Shown here piece by piece: positions 7,141 to 14,566 of a DNA stretch of 64,000 nt (positions are counted from its first letter, which is position 1; each line of letters opens with the position of its first letter). Location: assembly GCA_964536265.1 (NCBI GenBank), contig CAZHVV010000005.1, positions 1 to 64,000 of the forward strand, in the 5' to 3' direction. The position numbers and the translations under genes were made by a program. The stretch is from JAPUDS01 sp964536265. Lineage in GTDB: Bacteria; Patescibacteriota; Saccharimonadia; Saccharimonadales; Saccharimonadaceae. Below the pieces are notes generated by a model. It saw only the letters and a list, made by a program, of their open reading frames with translations, had not been told where the DNA came from and did not search any database.

Positions 7141-7248
7141 CTATGCGGTCATGAAAACATACAGCAGGACCAAAATGATGATAACCACAATTACCAGAAT
7201 CAGCTCGAGAAGCGTGAAGCCAGCGTGTGGGTGGATGTGTTTGCTCAT
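7141..7248 (-). CDS. 35-residue mini type IV pilin-like peptide
   Basis: A very small ORF with a textbook class III (prepilin) signal. A short basic/His leader MSKHIHPHAG is followed by FTLLELILV; cleavage would fall between Gly10 and Phe11, with Glu at +5 of the mature peptide. The rest is one hydrophobic helix ending MTA, with no globular head. The codons run cleanly to a TAG stop. A GGGG Shine-Dalgarno-like stretch lies 10 nt before the ATG, and a TGC-TATTAT extended -10 lies further upstream, so it is likely expressed. It is divergent from the F1-like ATPase operon and shares the 76-bp intergenic region. A minor pilin, an assembly initiator or a decayed pilin gene are all possible. Confidence 0.65.
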   Translation of the reverse strand: MSKHIHPHAGFTLLELILVIVVIIILVLLYVFMTA

Positions 7249-7307
7249 ACAGCGAAAACCCCTTTTCACCATAATAGCATAAGCACCTAGTGGTCAGCGG
7301 TGTTTTT

Positions 7308-7316
7308 TGCTATACT
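7308..7316 (+). promoter_or_regulatory. extended -10 promoter of F1-like ATPase operon
   Basis: TGC-TATACT at 7308-7316 ends 8 nt before the ATG at 7325, so the operon mRNA is probably leaderless or nearly so. No good -35 hexamer is visible, as is usual for extended -10 promoters. The divergent mini-pilin promoter lies about 35 bp away. Confidence 0.65.
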
Positions 7317-7324
7317 CAAGCGTA

Positions 7325-8164
7325 ATGAGAAGGTCTGCGTTACCAGGTGTGAACAGTCCGCATCGCCTCGTCCAAACGTGGCTGATTCTGGGTGTCATAT
7401 TTTGTGCACTCACCCCTGTCGCTGCAAGCGCGATTACCGCACTCAGTGAAGGGTATACGACAGAAGAAACTCTCTCACTTGGTTCGATTGTCAGTCTCAA
7501 AGCCGACACACCTGACATAGTCATGGCCGCAAATAGTGAAAATGTTGAGAATATACTTGGCGTCGTCGTCAGTAGCGGGAATTCACTGCTTTCGGTGACA
7601 AGCGGCACAGCAAGCCAAGTACAGGTCGCGACAAGTGGCACAGTGACGGTGCTTGCCTCGGATGTAAACGGCGACATAAAGCGCGGTGATCATATCACAG
7701 CTTCCCCTTTGAGCGGTGTCGGCATGAAAGCAAACGGTAATGTCCGTGTTATCGGCATAGCACAGAACAGTCTCAAGGGAACGAACCAGACATATAAAGA
7801 CAAGAGTGGCAAAGAGCAAACCGTCAAAATCGGCGAGCTATCACTACTCGTGAATGTCGCTTACTACTTCAAAGAACCGGAAAAGACTATCATACCGACA
7901 TCACTGCAAAACGTTGCGAATTCCCTTGCGGGACGTGAAGTCAGCACGGCGCCAATTCTTATCAGCTTGGCAATATTCATTGTTACTATCATCGTCGTCG
8001 TGAGTATCATTTACTCGATGGTACGCAACGGCATCATCTCTGTTGGCCGCAATCCTATGGCGCAGTCAGCCGTCTATAGAAACGTTATTCAAATGTCCGC
8101 ACTCGTTATCATGATTTTAGGTATCGGTATTGTGACAATTTATCTAGTATTGACGAGGTTATAA
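7325..8164 (+). CDS. membrane protein with ectodomain and subunit-c-like hairpin
   Basis: A 279-residue first gene of the ATPase operon. Residues 17-37 are a signal anchor or signal peptide (ends AASA). Residues about 40-200 form a beta-rich extracytoplasmic domain with a GVV strand and a DIKRGDHI turn, reminiscent of surface or tail-fibre modules. Residues 208-233 and 257-276 are two membrane helices joined by a basic cytoplasmic loop containing GRNP (241-244). Two helices, an RNP/RQP loop and N- and C-termini outside is the layout of F-type subunit c. Neither helix has Asp or Glu, so the ion-binding carboxylate is absent. Position (where atpE usually lies) and loop support a c-like role; it could instead be an unrelated anchor. 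ATG 7325 chosen over the upstream TTG because of the promoter. Confidence 0.7.
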   Translation: MRRSALPGVNSPHRLVQTWLILGVIFCALTPVAASAITALSEGYTTEETLSLGSIVSLKADTPDIVMAANSENVENILGVVVSSGNSLLSVTSGTASQVQVATSGTVTVLASDVNGDIKRGDHITASPLSGVGMKANGNVRVIGIAQNSLKGTNQTYKDKSGKEQTVKIGELSLLVNVAYYFKEPEKTIIPTSLQNVANSLAGREVSTAPILISLAIFIVTIIVVVSIIYSMVRNGIISVGRNPMAQSAVYRNVIQMSALVIMILGIGIVTIYLVLTRL

Positions 8165-8167
8165 CAT

Positions 8168-8905
8168 ATGGAATCACTTCTTTTTCAAATCTTCCTCTAC
8201 GCAAACATCTTCATCATTGGTGGAGTGATTGCCCTTGTTGTCCAATACGCCTATGCACACTACAAACAGCGCAAGGAAGAAAAAGAACACAAGACAGTCG
8301 AAATACCGGCGAGCGTCAAAGAACAAATGGTTCATGCCGCCGAAAGTGACTTCAAGTCTGCCCTCGCCGACTCAGCCACCGGACTTGAACATGATCTCGG
8401 TAACACGTCATCTCAGCTGAACAGCCTACTCAAAGAATTCGGCACTGAAATTCTCGACGATGAGATGAAACTGTTCCGCGAACACCTCGAGGAGATTCGT
8501 GAGAAAACTGAAAAAGCTGTCGGCGGAGCAACAGGTGAAGTCGCGACCCAACAGGCCGACCTCGAAGCCAAATTGGCCGCTCGCCAGACCGAGTTTGAGG
8601 CGAAACTACTGGCTCTTCAGACCGAGCTAGAGCATACGCTCGTCGGACGGCAAGGAGAACTCGACACAGTACTAACTGAACGCAAGAAAAAACTTGAAGC
8701 GAAGCTGGACGAAGAACTTACCATCGAAAAAGAGCGTTTGCTGCGCCAAATTGATACCAAACTGGCCGATGCCGTCGGTTCATTCCTGGTTGATACGCTT
8801 GAGCACAATGTTGACCTGGGCGCCCAAAAAGCGTACCTTGTGAGTTTGCTTGAAGAGCATAAGGAAGAGTTTAAGAAAGAGGTGGGCGATGAGGCTACCG
8901 GCTGA
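8168..8905 (+). CDS. atpF-like: F-type ATPase b-like peripheral stalk subunit
   Basis: A 245-residue protein with a single N-terminal membrane helix (about residues 6-27) followed by a long charged heptad-rich coiled coil (about 80-230) full of Glu, Lys, Leu and Gln. This is the shape of subunit b, the stator stalk of F-type ATPases, though much longer than the usual 155-170 residues. It lies 3 bp after the c-like gene and overlaps the delta-like gene by 17 bp. The extra length could span a larger machine or allow binding to other partners. Assignment rests on architecture and context, since b subunits diverge strongly. Confidence 0.75.
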   Translation: MESLLFQIFLYANIFIIGGVIALVVQYAYAHYKQRKEEKEHKTVEIPASVKEQMVHAAESDFKSALADSATGLEHDLGNTSSQLNSLLKEFGTEILDDEMKLFREHLEEIREKTEKAVGGATGEVATQQADLEAKLAARQTEFEAKLLALQTELEHTLVGRQGELDTVLTERKKKLEAKLDEELTIEKERLLRQIDTKLADAVGSFLVDTLEHNVDLGAQKAYLVSLLEEHKEEFKKEVGDEATG

Positions 8906-9371
8906 ACTTTCCTCCCCTCAGGACCTGTCCGCACTTGAGTTCGAGCTGCGCAACTATTCGCAATGGTTTTCGCATAACAGCATAAAACATACTGTCGGGG
9001 CTGAACGCGGTGCAACAAAACTGCCGGTTCTGTCCCCTATGGCCCTTGCTATGGTTCGTGAACAAAGCACCGGTCAACTACTTGATCAACACCATCTCGA
9101 TAAACTCATTGAGGAACTGGCGACATTCCGCTCACATGCACCAACAATGACTATCACCCTGGCTGCACCTGCAAACAACGAAATCAAACAAGCGCTTGTT
9201 GAGTGGTGTCGCACAAATCTGAACGAGTCTGTTCTGGTTAGTTTCCGATTTAACGCAACACTCCTCGGTGGCATGGTCGTTCGATACGGCTCGCATGTTT
9301 TTGACTGGTCATTCAAGCGCAAGATACTCCAAAACCGCAGTCATTTCCCAGAGGTATTACGCAGTGTTTGA
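8889..9371 (+). CDS. atpH-like: F1 delta/OSCP-like subunit
   Basis: A 160-residue protein. The C-terminal part (about residues 95-150) matches delta/OSCP: a strand of hydrophobic residues ending in Ala-rich ITLAAP, a helix, then FRFNATLLGGMVVRYGSHVFDWS, equivalent to the conserved GG-x-V-x-R-x-G-x-x-x-x-D-x-S of the family. The N-terminal helical domain is poorly conserved. The start ATG at 8889 overlaps the b-like gene by 17 bp. Delta tethers the top of F1 to the b stalk, so its presence implies a stator is kept. The stop (TGA 9369-9371) overlaps the start of alpha. Confidence 0.85.
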   Translation: MRLPAELSSPQDLSALEFELRNYSQWFSHNSIKHTVGAERGATKLPVLSPMALAMVREQSTGQLLDQHHLDKLIEELATFRSHAPTMTITLAAPANNEIKQALVEWCRTNLNESVLVSFRFNATLLGGMVVRYGSHVFDWSFKRKILQNRSHFPEVLRSV

Positions 9372-10866
9372 TAATGCAATCTTCCAAAAACTCGTCGAAG
9401 CCGACAACCTGACTGGTGAAGTCGTAGCGGTGAACAGCTTCATCGTCGAAGTCAAAGGCCTCGAAGGCGTTCGGCTTGGTGCACAGGTGCTGTTCGAAGA
9501 CGGACAACGTGGACTTGTGCGCGAAGCCTACGGTGATAAAGTGGTTTTGTTCAACATCACCTCTGAAAAACTCGCTATCGGCACACTCGCCGTTGTCGAA
9601 CAAGACCTGCTGAGCGTGCCTGTGGGCAGAAGCCTAGTTGGTCGCGTCATTTCACCTATGGGTGAACCACGAGACAACAAAGGTGCCCTGCAAACTGCCG
9701 AAGTTTCTGGAATCTTTAACGCAGCGCCAGGCATCATGGCGCGAAGCATGCTCGACACGCAGCTTGCCAGTGGCGTGACAGCTGTCGATAGTTTCTTCCC
9801 TGTTGTCCTTGGCCAGCGCATTGCTATTCTTGGTGATAGTAAGTCAGGAAAAAGTACCTTTCTCTCGCAACTGAGCGCCTCACAATCCGGCACAAACCGT
9901 ATCGTTGTCTATGTCTTGATTGGAAAGCGCAAAGTTGACATTGAACAGCTACTCTCTGGACTCAAATCCTCTGGCGCCATGGAACATACCATAGTCGTGC
10001 TAGCCGATGTCTTTGACTCGCTTACCCAGTCATACCTTGCACCATATGCTGCCTGCTCCATGGCCGAATACCTCTGGCATGAAGGCGAAGATGTCGTTAT
10101 CATCTACGACGACCTTTCCAGCCACGCTGAAGCCTACCGTCAGTTGTCGCTCTTGCAGGAAGTTGACCCGGGTCGCGACTCATATCCGGGAGATATTTTC
10201 TACGCTCACTCGAGCCTGCTTGAGCGCGCTGGTAAACTGTTGACCACCGGTAAGACATTGACCGCGCTACCTGTCGTGCTGACACCAAACGACGATATTA
10301 CCGCCTACCTCTCGACTAGTATTATGTCCATTACCGACGGTCAAATCATTTTCGACCTCGGTATTTTCCGCCAAGGTATTCGACCTGCCGTCAACGCCGG
10401 ACTTTCCGTCTCGCGCGTCGGTGGCCAGGCGCAAACCAAACGGCAAAAGCAACTATCCACGACACTGTTTAAGACACTCGCCCGCTATCACCAAGCTGAA
10501 GAGTTTGCCCACTTCGGTTCACAGCTGTCAAAAGAAGCGACCATAGACATGACTGTTGGAAAATATATTTTCCAAGTATTGCAGCAACCGCCAGAAGAGC
10601 TCCATGACCTTGCAGAACAACAACTCATGCTCGAAACCGTACTACTGAGTAAGGGTGAGATGAAAATGGACATACTTGGACTCAAACAAGCAGTCAAACA
10701 ACTCGCTCCGACAATGACGAGTGATGAACAATACGACCAAGCTGAGCTAGAACTACTAAAGACCTACGCGACAGCAATTGAGCCTGAAAAGCCAAAAGAC
10801 GAAGAGCAGCCACCAACCGAGCCAGCACCAACCGACAAGAAAGCGGGCAAACATGCGAAGAGCTAA
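9364..10866 (+). CDS. atpA-like: F1 ATPase alpha-like subunit
   Basis: A 500-residue alpha homologue. Visible are the N-terminal beta-barrel (EVVAVNSFIVEVKGL), a P-loop variant GDSKSGKS (canonical GDRQTGKT), the Walker B region VVIIYDDLSSHAEAYRQ, and the arginine-finger segment SVSRVGGQAQTK, so it should complete the catalytic site of beta. The start is probably GTG 9364, with AGAGG 9 nt upstream. It lacks the roughly 20-residue N-terminal helix that normally docks on delta. An ATG 96 nt upstream exists but lies fully inside the delta gene. The C-terminus carries an extra Pro/Glu/Lys tail (about residues 465-500). Confidence 0.92.
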   Translation: MFDNAIFQKLVEADNLTGEVVAVNSFIVEVKGLEGVRLGAQVLFEDGQRGLVREAYGDKVVLFNITSEKLAIGTLAVVEQDLLSVPVGRSLVGRVISPMGEPRDNKGALQTAEVSGIFNAAPGIMARSMLDTQLASGVTAVDSFFPVVLGQRIAILGDSKSGKSTFLSQLSASQSGTNRIVVYVLIGKRKVDIEQLLSGLKSSGAMEHTIVVLADVFDSLTQSYLAPYAACSMAEYLWHEGEDVVIIYDDLSSHAEAYRQLSLLQEVDPGRDSYPGDIFYAHSSLLERAGKLLTTGKTLTALPVVLTPNDDITAYLSTSIMSITDGQIIFDLGIFRQGIRPAVNAGLSVSRVGGQAQTKRQKQLSTTLFKTLARYHQAEEFAHFGSQLSKEATIDMTVGKYIFQVLQQPPEELHDLAEQQLMLETVLLSKGEMKMDILGLKQAVKQLAPTMTSDEQYDQAELELLKTYATAIEPEKPKDEEQPPTEPAPTDKKAGKHAKS

Positions 10867-11716
10867 TCTTATTGAAAAAGAGGCGGACGGAGTTGCAACC
10901 ATCGAAGACTTAACAAGTGTGTTCGAGAGTCTTGCAAGTACCCAAGTTGCGAAAGTGAAGAGTAAAGTTGAGCTGTCGAAACGATTCTTTGAACTGTTAT
11001 GGTCACGCTATACCTCCATCCGTGTCGACCCTCGGCGGCGTATCACTAACCGAATGGACGGAAGCGAAAATGCGAAACGTGCGTTCATCATCATCTCAGC
11101 CGAGTCAGGCCTGAGCGGCGACATCGACCAGCGGTTGATTGATGTTATGCAGCAGGACTACGACCCAAAGACGACCGACCTCGTTGTTCTGGGGTCACAC
11201 GGCGCGAACCAACTTTCACAACGACGCATCCCCTATGTGCGGTATTTTAAAGTACCTGAGTCGGACCACTATATCGACGTAACACCGGTCATTGAGTCAG
11301 TGCTGCCCTATGGACGAATCGTCGTCTACTACGAAGAATATGTCTCGCTCGGCGTGCAAAACATCAAGTCAATCGACCTGATATCAAGCATGAAATCAAT
11401 GAGTGAAAACGTTGAAGGCCAAGAAATTATCTCGGCTGACGAAACTATTTTCGAACCGTCTCTCGATGAAATCGCCGACCAGATGGAAGTCACAATGATG
11501 ACACTTGCCTTGTCGCAGACAATTCTTGAGTCTTCGCTCGCTCAAGCCGCCAGCCGTTTCAATGCCATGGCTGTTGCAAAGAAACGTGCGACCGAGCTGC
11601 TCGACGACTATAAACTTGAGTTCCATCGCGCAAAACGCAGTGAAAGTGACCGACGACTACGTGAAGTTATGATTAGCCTAAAGAAAAAACAACGACAGCG
11701 AGGAGCAGCCCGATGA
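10853..11716 (+). CDS. atpG-like: F1 gamma-like central shaft subunit
   Basis: A 287-residue protein. The C-terminal helix (SRFNAMAVAKKRATELLDD, then LEFHRAKR) matches the gamma C-terminal signature, and a central segment SAESGLSGDIDQRL corresponds to the conserved GLCG-type turn of the gamma Rossmann domain. The N-terminal helix is diverged from the usual IKRRI-x-S-I-x-N-T-x-x-I-T-x-A-M pattern. Gamma rotates inside the alpha3beta3 ring and contacts the c-ring, so its retention argues for a rotary mechanism. It overlaps alpha by 14 bp and beta by 4 bp (ATGA). The start at 10853 is chosen because upstream codons are only the alpha tail in another frame. Confidence 0.88.
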   Translation: MRRANLIEKEADGVATIEDLTSVFESLASTQVAKVKSKVELSKRFFELLWSRYTSIRVDPRRRITNRMDGSENAKRAFIIISAESGLSGDIDQRLIDVMQQDYDPKTTDLVVLGSHGANQLSQRRIPYVRYFKVPESDHYIDVTPVIESVLPYGRIVVYYEEYVSLGVQNIKSIDLISSMKSMSENVEGQEIISADETIFEPSLDEIADQMEVTMMTLALSQTILESSLAQAASRFNAMAVAKKRATELLDDYKLEFHRAKRSESDRRLREVMISLKKKQRQRGAAR

Positions 11717-13137
11717 CACAAACAGCAGAGAACGCCCACGTCGGAGTTATTGCTTCCCTGCGCGGCCTCATGGTTGAGGTGCAAATACTTGGCGAACGAC
11801 CAGACGTCAAAGAACTCTTGATTGTTGACGAGCATCCTGAAGTCTTTTTGGAAGTCAGCTTCTTTAAAGCTGAAAAGGCAATTTGTTTGAACCTGACAAA
11901 CAACACGTCAATTCGTTGTGGACAGAAAATCTCACGTAGCCACGGCCGCGTTACCGTGCCAGTTGGTCCAGAGACCTTAGGCCGCGTCTTTAACGCACTC
12001 GGTGAACCACTCGACGACGGCGAACCTCTGCCAAATAATCGACGAGCTATCAGTGAAGCGTCAGGTACGAAGAGCTACCGCGAGACGCAGAAACTTGAAC
12101 TGCTCGAAACCGGTCTCAAAGTTATCGACTTTCTGACGCCGTTTGTCAAAGGTCGCAAGATTGGTATTGTCGGTGGTGCCGGTGTTGGTAAAACAGTCCT
12201 CACGATGGAGATGATTCACAACGTCACCCAGGGCAGTGAGGGCAAGTCGCTTTCAATCTACTGTGGTGTTGGTGAGCGTATTCGTGAAGGTAACGAGCTC
12301 TATCAAACCCTCAAAGATACCGATGTCTTGAAAAACACCGTCATGTTCTTCGGGCAAATGGACTCCACACCTGCTATTCGTTCCATGGTCGGTCCAGCGG
12401 CAGCAACAGCGGCCGAGTACTTCCGTGACGAAGAAGGCCGTGACATCTTGTTCTTCGTCGACAATATTTATCGCCATATTCAGGCCCTCACTGAACTATC
12501 GACTAACCTCGGATTGATTCCTTCGGAAGGCGGCTATTCGCCAGTTGTCTTCTCAGAACTACGACGTCTTCAGGACCGCTTAAGCTCAACTGACAAGGGT
12601 ACTATCACCTCCGTCCAAGCCGTCTATATCCCGGCAGACGACTTGTCAGACCCAGCGGTGCAAGCTATCTCGCAGCAGCTTGACTCGGTCCTCGTGCTGT
12701 CACGTTCCGTTGCAGAGAGTGGTATTCGACCTGCTGTCGATCTACTCAAGACAACGAGTTCGTTGCTGACGCCTCAGATTGTCGGTGACCGTCACTACCA
12801 ACTCGCAGGTCGTGTTCAGGCTATTATGCAAAAATATGACAGTCTGAAAAATATCATCGCTATTGTCGGTGAAAATGAGTTGAGTCCAGCAGACCGCCAA
12901 GATTACCAGAACGCAAAAAAACTCATCCAATTCTTTAGCCAAGATTTCGCAGTCGCCGAGAAATTCTCTGGTCGTCCTGGTGAATACTTTACGCTTGAAC
13001 AAACGTTGAGCGGCATTGAAGCTATCTTGAGCAACAAGCCAATTGAGGAAAAGAAGGCTGAAGATACGCCAAGTGACGAGAGCAAGCCAGATGCCGCTCC
13101 GGCAGAACCAACCTCCGAAGAGAAAAAGGCTCCATGA
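11713..13137 (+). CDS. atpD-like: F1 ATPase beta-like catalytic subunit
   Basis: A 474-residue beta homologue with intact catalytic elements: P-loop GGAGVGKT (about residues 154-161), catalytic-Glu segment GVGERIREGNELY, and Walker B region ILFFVDNIYRH. The family segment [25 protein letters not shown] is altered (DLSDPAVQAISQQLDSVLVLSR), and the DELSEED lever motif reads NELSPAD. These changes mark it as a divergent paralogue group, not a housekeeping beta, while ATP hydrolysis should still work. A C-terminal acidic/Pro/Lys tail of about 35 residues follows. ATGA overlaps on both sides show tight translational coupling. Confidence 0.93.
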   Translation: MTQTAENAHVGVIASLRGLMVEVQILGERPDVKELLIVDEHPEVFLEVSFFKAEKAICLNLTNNTSIRCGQKISRSHGRVTVPVGPETLGRVFNALGEPLDDGEPLPNNRRAISEASGTKSYRETQKLELLETGLKVIDFLTPFVKGRKIGIVGGAGVGKTVLTMEMIHNVTQGSEGKSLSIYCGVGERIREGNELYQTLKDTDVLKNTVMFFGQMDSTPAIRSMVGPAAATAAEYFRDEEGRDILFFVDNIYRHIQALTELSTNLGLIPSEGGYSPVVFSELRRLQDRLSSTDKGTITSVQAVYIPADDLSDPAVQAISQQLDSVLVLSRSVAESGIRPAVDLLKTTSSLLTPQIVGDRHYQLAGRVQAIMQKYDSLKNIIAIVGENELSPADRQDYQNAKKLIQFFSQDFAVAEKFSGRPGEYFTLEQTLSGIEAILSNKPIEEKKAEDTPSDESKPDAAPAEPTSEEKKAP

Positions 13138-13397
13138 ATGAACCTCAAGCTAACAGCCTAGAAGTTATCGCTCGCGCACCTTTCAATGTCTACTATGAAG
13201 GCCCAGCGACATCGGTTTCTGGCACCAACAAAGTGGGGCAGTTCGACATTCTACCCGGTCACGCCGACTTCTTCTCGATGCTTGAGGCTGGCGAGGTCGT
13301 TATTGCCATCAGAGATAAAGACTCGATTGTTATTGAAATCACAAACGGAATCATCACTGTACGTGATAACTCAGTCCTGCTCTTCATTAATATGTAA
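13134..13397 (+). CDS. atpC-like: short F1 epsilon-like subunit (beta-sandwich only)
   Basis: An 87-residue protein matching only the N-terminal beta-sandwich of epsilon (APFNVYYEG, then GQFDILPGHADFFSML and an EITNGIITVRDNSV strand). The usual 40-50-residue C-terminal helical hairpin, which inhibits ATP hydrolysis in many bacterial enzymes, is missing. This would favour an enzyme that works as an ATPase. It overlaps the beta stop by 4 bp and is the last gene of the operon; its stop is 3 bp from the end of the convergent stalk gene. Confidence 0.85.
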   Translation: MNEPQANSLEVIARAPFNVYYEGPATSVSGTNKVGQFDILPGHADFFSMLEAGEVVIAIRDKDSIVIEITNGIITVRDNSVLLFINM

Positions 13398-13400
13398 CTG

Positions 13401-14453
13401 CTACTGCATGACAATATAATCAAACGCGAAACCACCGGGTGGCAGAGCGCCGATGACGGCAATACTAAAACCTGAGGCGCTACGATTGACGTAAAATGTA
13501 CCACCATTACCTACTGGAGTGATGACAACGTGCGGCGTCGAGGCGTAATTACTAACGAAAGAGATTTGCGCTAGTACACCATTGCCTGCCCCAACACCAG
13601 TATTAACTGCAACTGTACCTGATGCATCATTGCCACTTATAGATACCGTGCCATTCGAACCTACTGCCGAACCAGCGCTCACACCTGGCGCGTTACCGCG
13701 CGTAATCATATGGCCACCAATCGTCAGAGTTGTGTCTGATATAAGGCTGCTTGCCTGAAAATTGCGTGCCGAGAGCGTACCACCGACCGAAAGACTACCT
13801 GAAACATTCAGGTTATTGTTGACGGTGAGTAGTTGCGTTATTGTCACTGGACCTTGTAGGCGTGTCGAACCAACCACGTTAAGGTCTTTACGAAGATTAA
13901 GAGTTGAAATAGTACCGTCACCATTCACGTTAAGCTGGCCAAGTGAGGTGTCGCCCGCTTCCAGTTTTGCAAGCGAGGCATCTGTCGCGGAAATTTTACT
14001 ATTTACCTGAAGCTGACTAGCAAGTGTGACTGCGCCACTTACTTTAACTGTACCGTTAAAAGTCGAGTCCGGTCCGACGGTCAACTGTGAACCCTCATTG
14101 CCCACCGAAGTTCTATTCACACCAAGAGAGTCGAGTACTGCCGGACTGATAGTCACCGCATCTTGCGTCGCTTCAGCATAGGCGGCTTGCTGACTCCTCA
14201 TAACAAGCACAATTATTACAATATTCACTGCCAGAACAACCGCTACCACCGCAAGGCCAATAAAGGTTGCTTTGTGACTAGGCCGATAGGTCGATTTCCT
14301 GAGGCGTTCGCTCAACCGCTGTTTTGGCTGATTCTCACCAGTTGCCTGTGGCTGAGCAAGATGGGACGCCACCTCACTTTCAGGGCGTAATTCTTCAGGC
14401 GCAGGCTGGTCCGTTGCCACGCTTGGAGTGATTGGGTCTGTATCGTTCGGCAT
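13401..14453 (-). CDS. membrane-anchored surface stalk protein
   Basis: A 350-residue protein. A Pro/Glu/Gln-rich cytoplasmic N-terminus (residues 1-62) is followed by one membrane helix (about 63-86), a repetitive beta region (about 115-255) with short Leu/Val-x-Val/Asn-Gly ranks (TFNGTVKVSG, LTVNNNLNVSG), and a C-terminal globular beta domain (about 285-350, with HVVITPVGNGGTFYVNR). This resembles trimeric tail-fibre-like stalks found on Patescibacteria surfaces. Type II topology places the stalk outside. It converges on the ATPase operon with only 3 bp between stops, so the two are physically linked but separately transcribed. Ligand unknown. Confidence 0.7.
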   Translation of the reverse strand: MPNDTDPITPSVATDQPAPEELRPESEVASHLAQPQATGENQPKQRLSERLRKSTYRPSHKATFIGLAVVAVVLAVNIVIIVLVMRSQQAAYAEATQDAVTISPAVLDSLGVNRTSVGNEGSQLTVGPDSTFNGTVKVSGAVTLASQLQVNSKISATDASLAKLEAGDTSLGQLNVNGDGTISTLNLRKDLNVVGSTRLQGPVTITQLLTVNNNLNVSGSLSVGGTLSARNFQASSLISDTTLTIGGHMITRGNAPGVSAGSAVGSNGTVSISGNDASGTVAVNTGVGAGNGVLAQISFVSNYASTPHVVITPVGNGGTFYVNRSASGFSIAVIGALPPGGFAFDYIVMQ

Positions 14454-14534
14454 AGTGTTCGTTTTTGATTAGATAACAGTGTCAGTATAGCGCTTCCCTT
14501 ACAGTGCTGCAAATAAAAAGCGTGAGCAACTTGC

Positions 14535-14549
14535 AAATACGGCGTATTT
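14535..14549. promoter_or_regulatory. perfect 7-bp inverted repeat in promoter spacer
   Basis: AAATACG-G-CGTATTT lies between a TTGCAA -35-like hexamer (14531-14536, partly overlapping) and an AACAAT -10-like hexamer (about 14554-14559), just before the exported protein gene at 14567. The placement suits a repressor operator; it could also fold as a small hairpin. Confidence 0.4.
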
Positions 14550-14566
14550 CATCAACAATAGAGTAT

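Noticed and set aside
9369..9371. Recoded UGA (glycine) genetic code as in Gracilibacteria/Absconditabacteria
   Set aside because: TGA ends clear gene products at expected family lengths, for example the delta-like and gamma-like subunits, and reading through would wreck the overlaps.
7325..13397. Reading the operon as the ordinary housekeeping ATP synthase
   Set aside because: Subunit a is missing, the c-like protein has no carboxylate, epsilon is truncated and the beta motifs deviate; the housekeeping operon is more likely elsewhere in the genome, which I cannot see.
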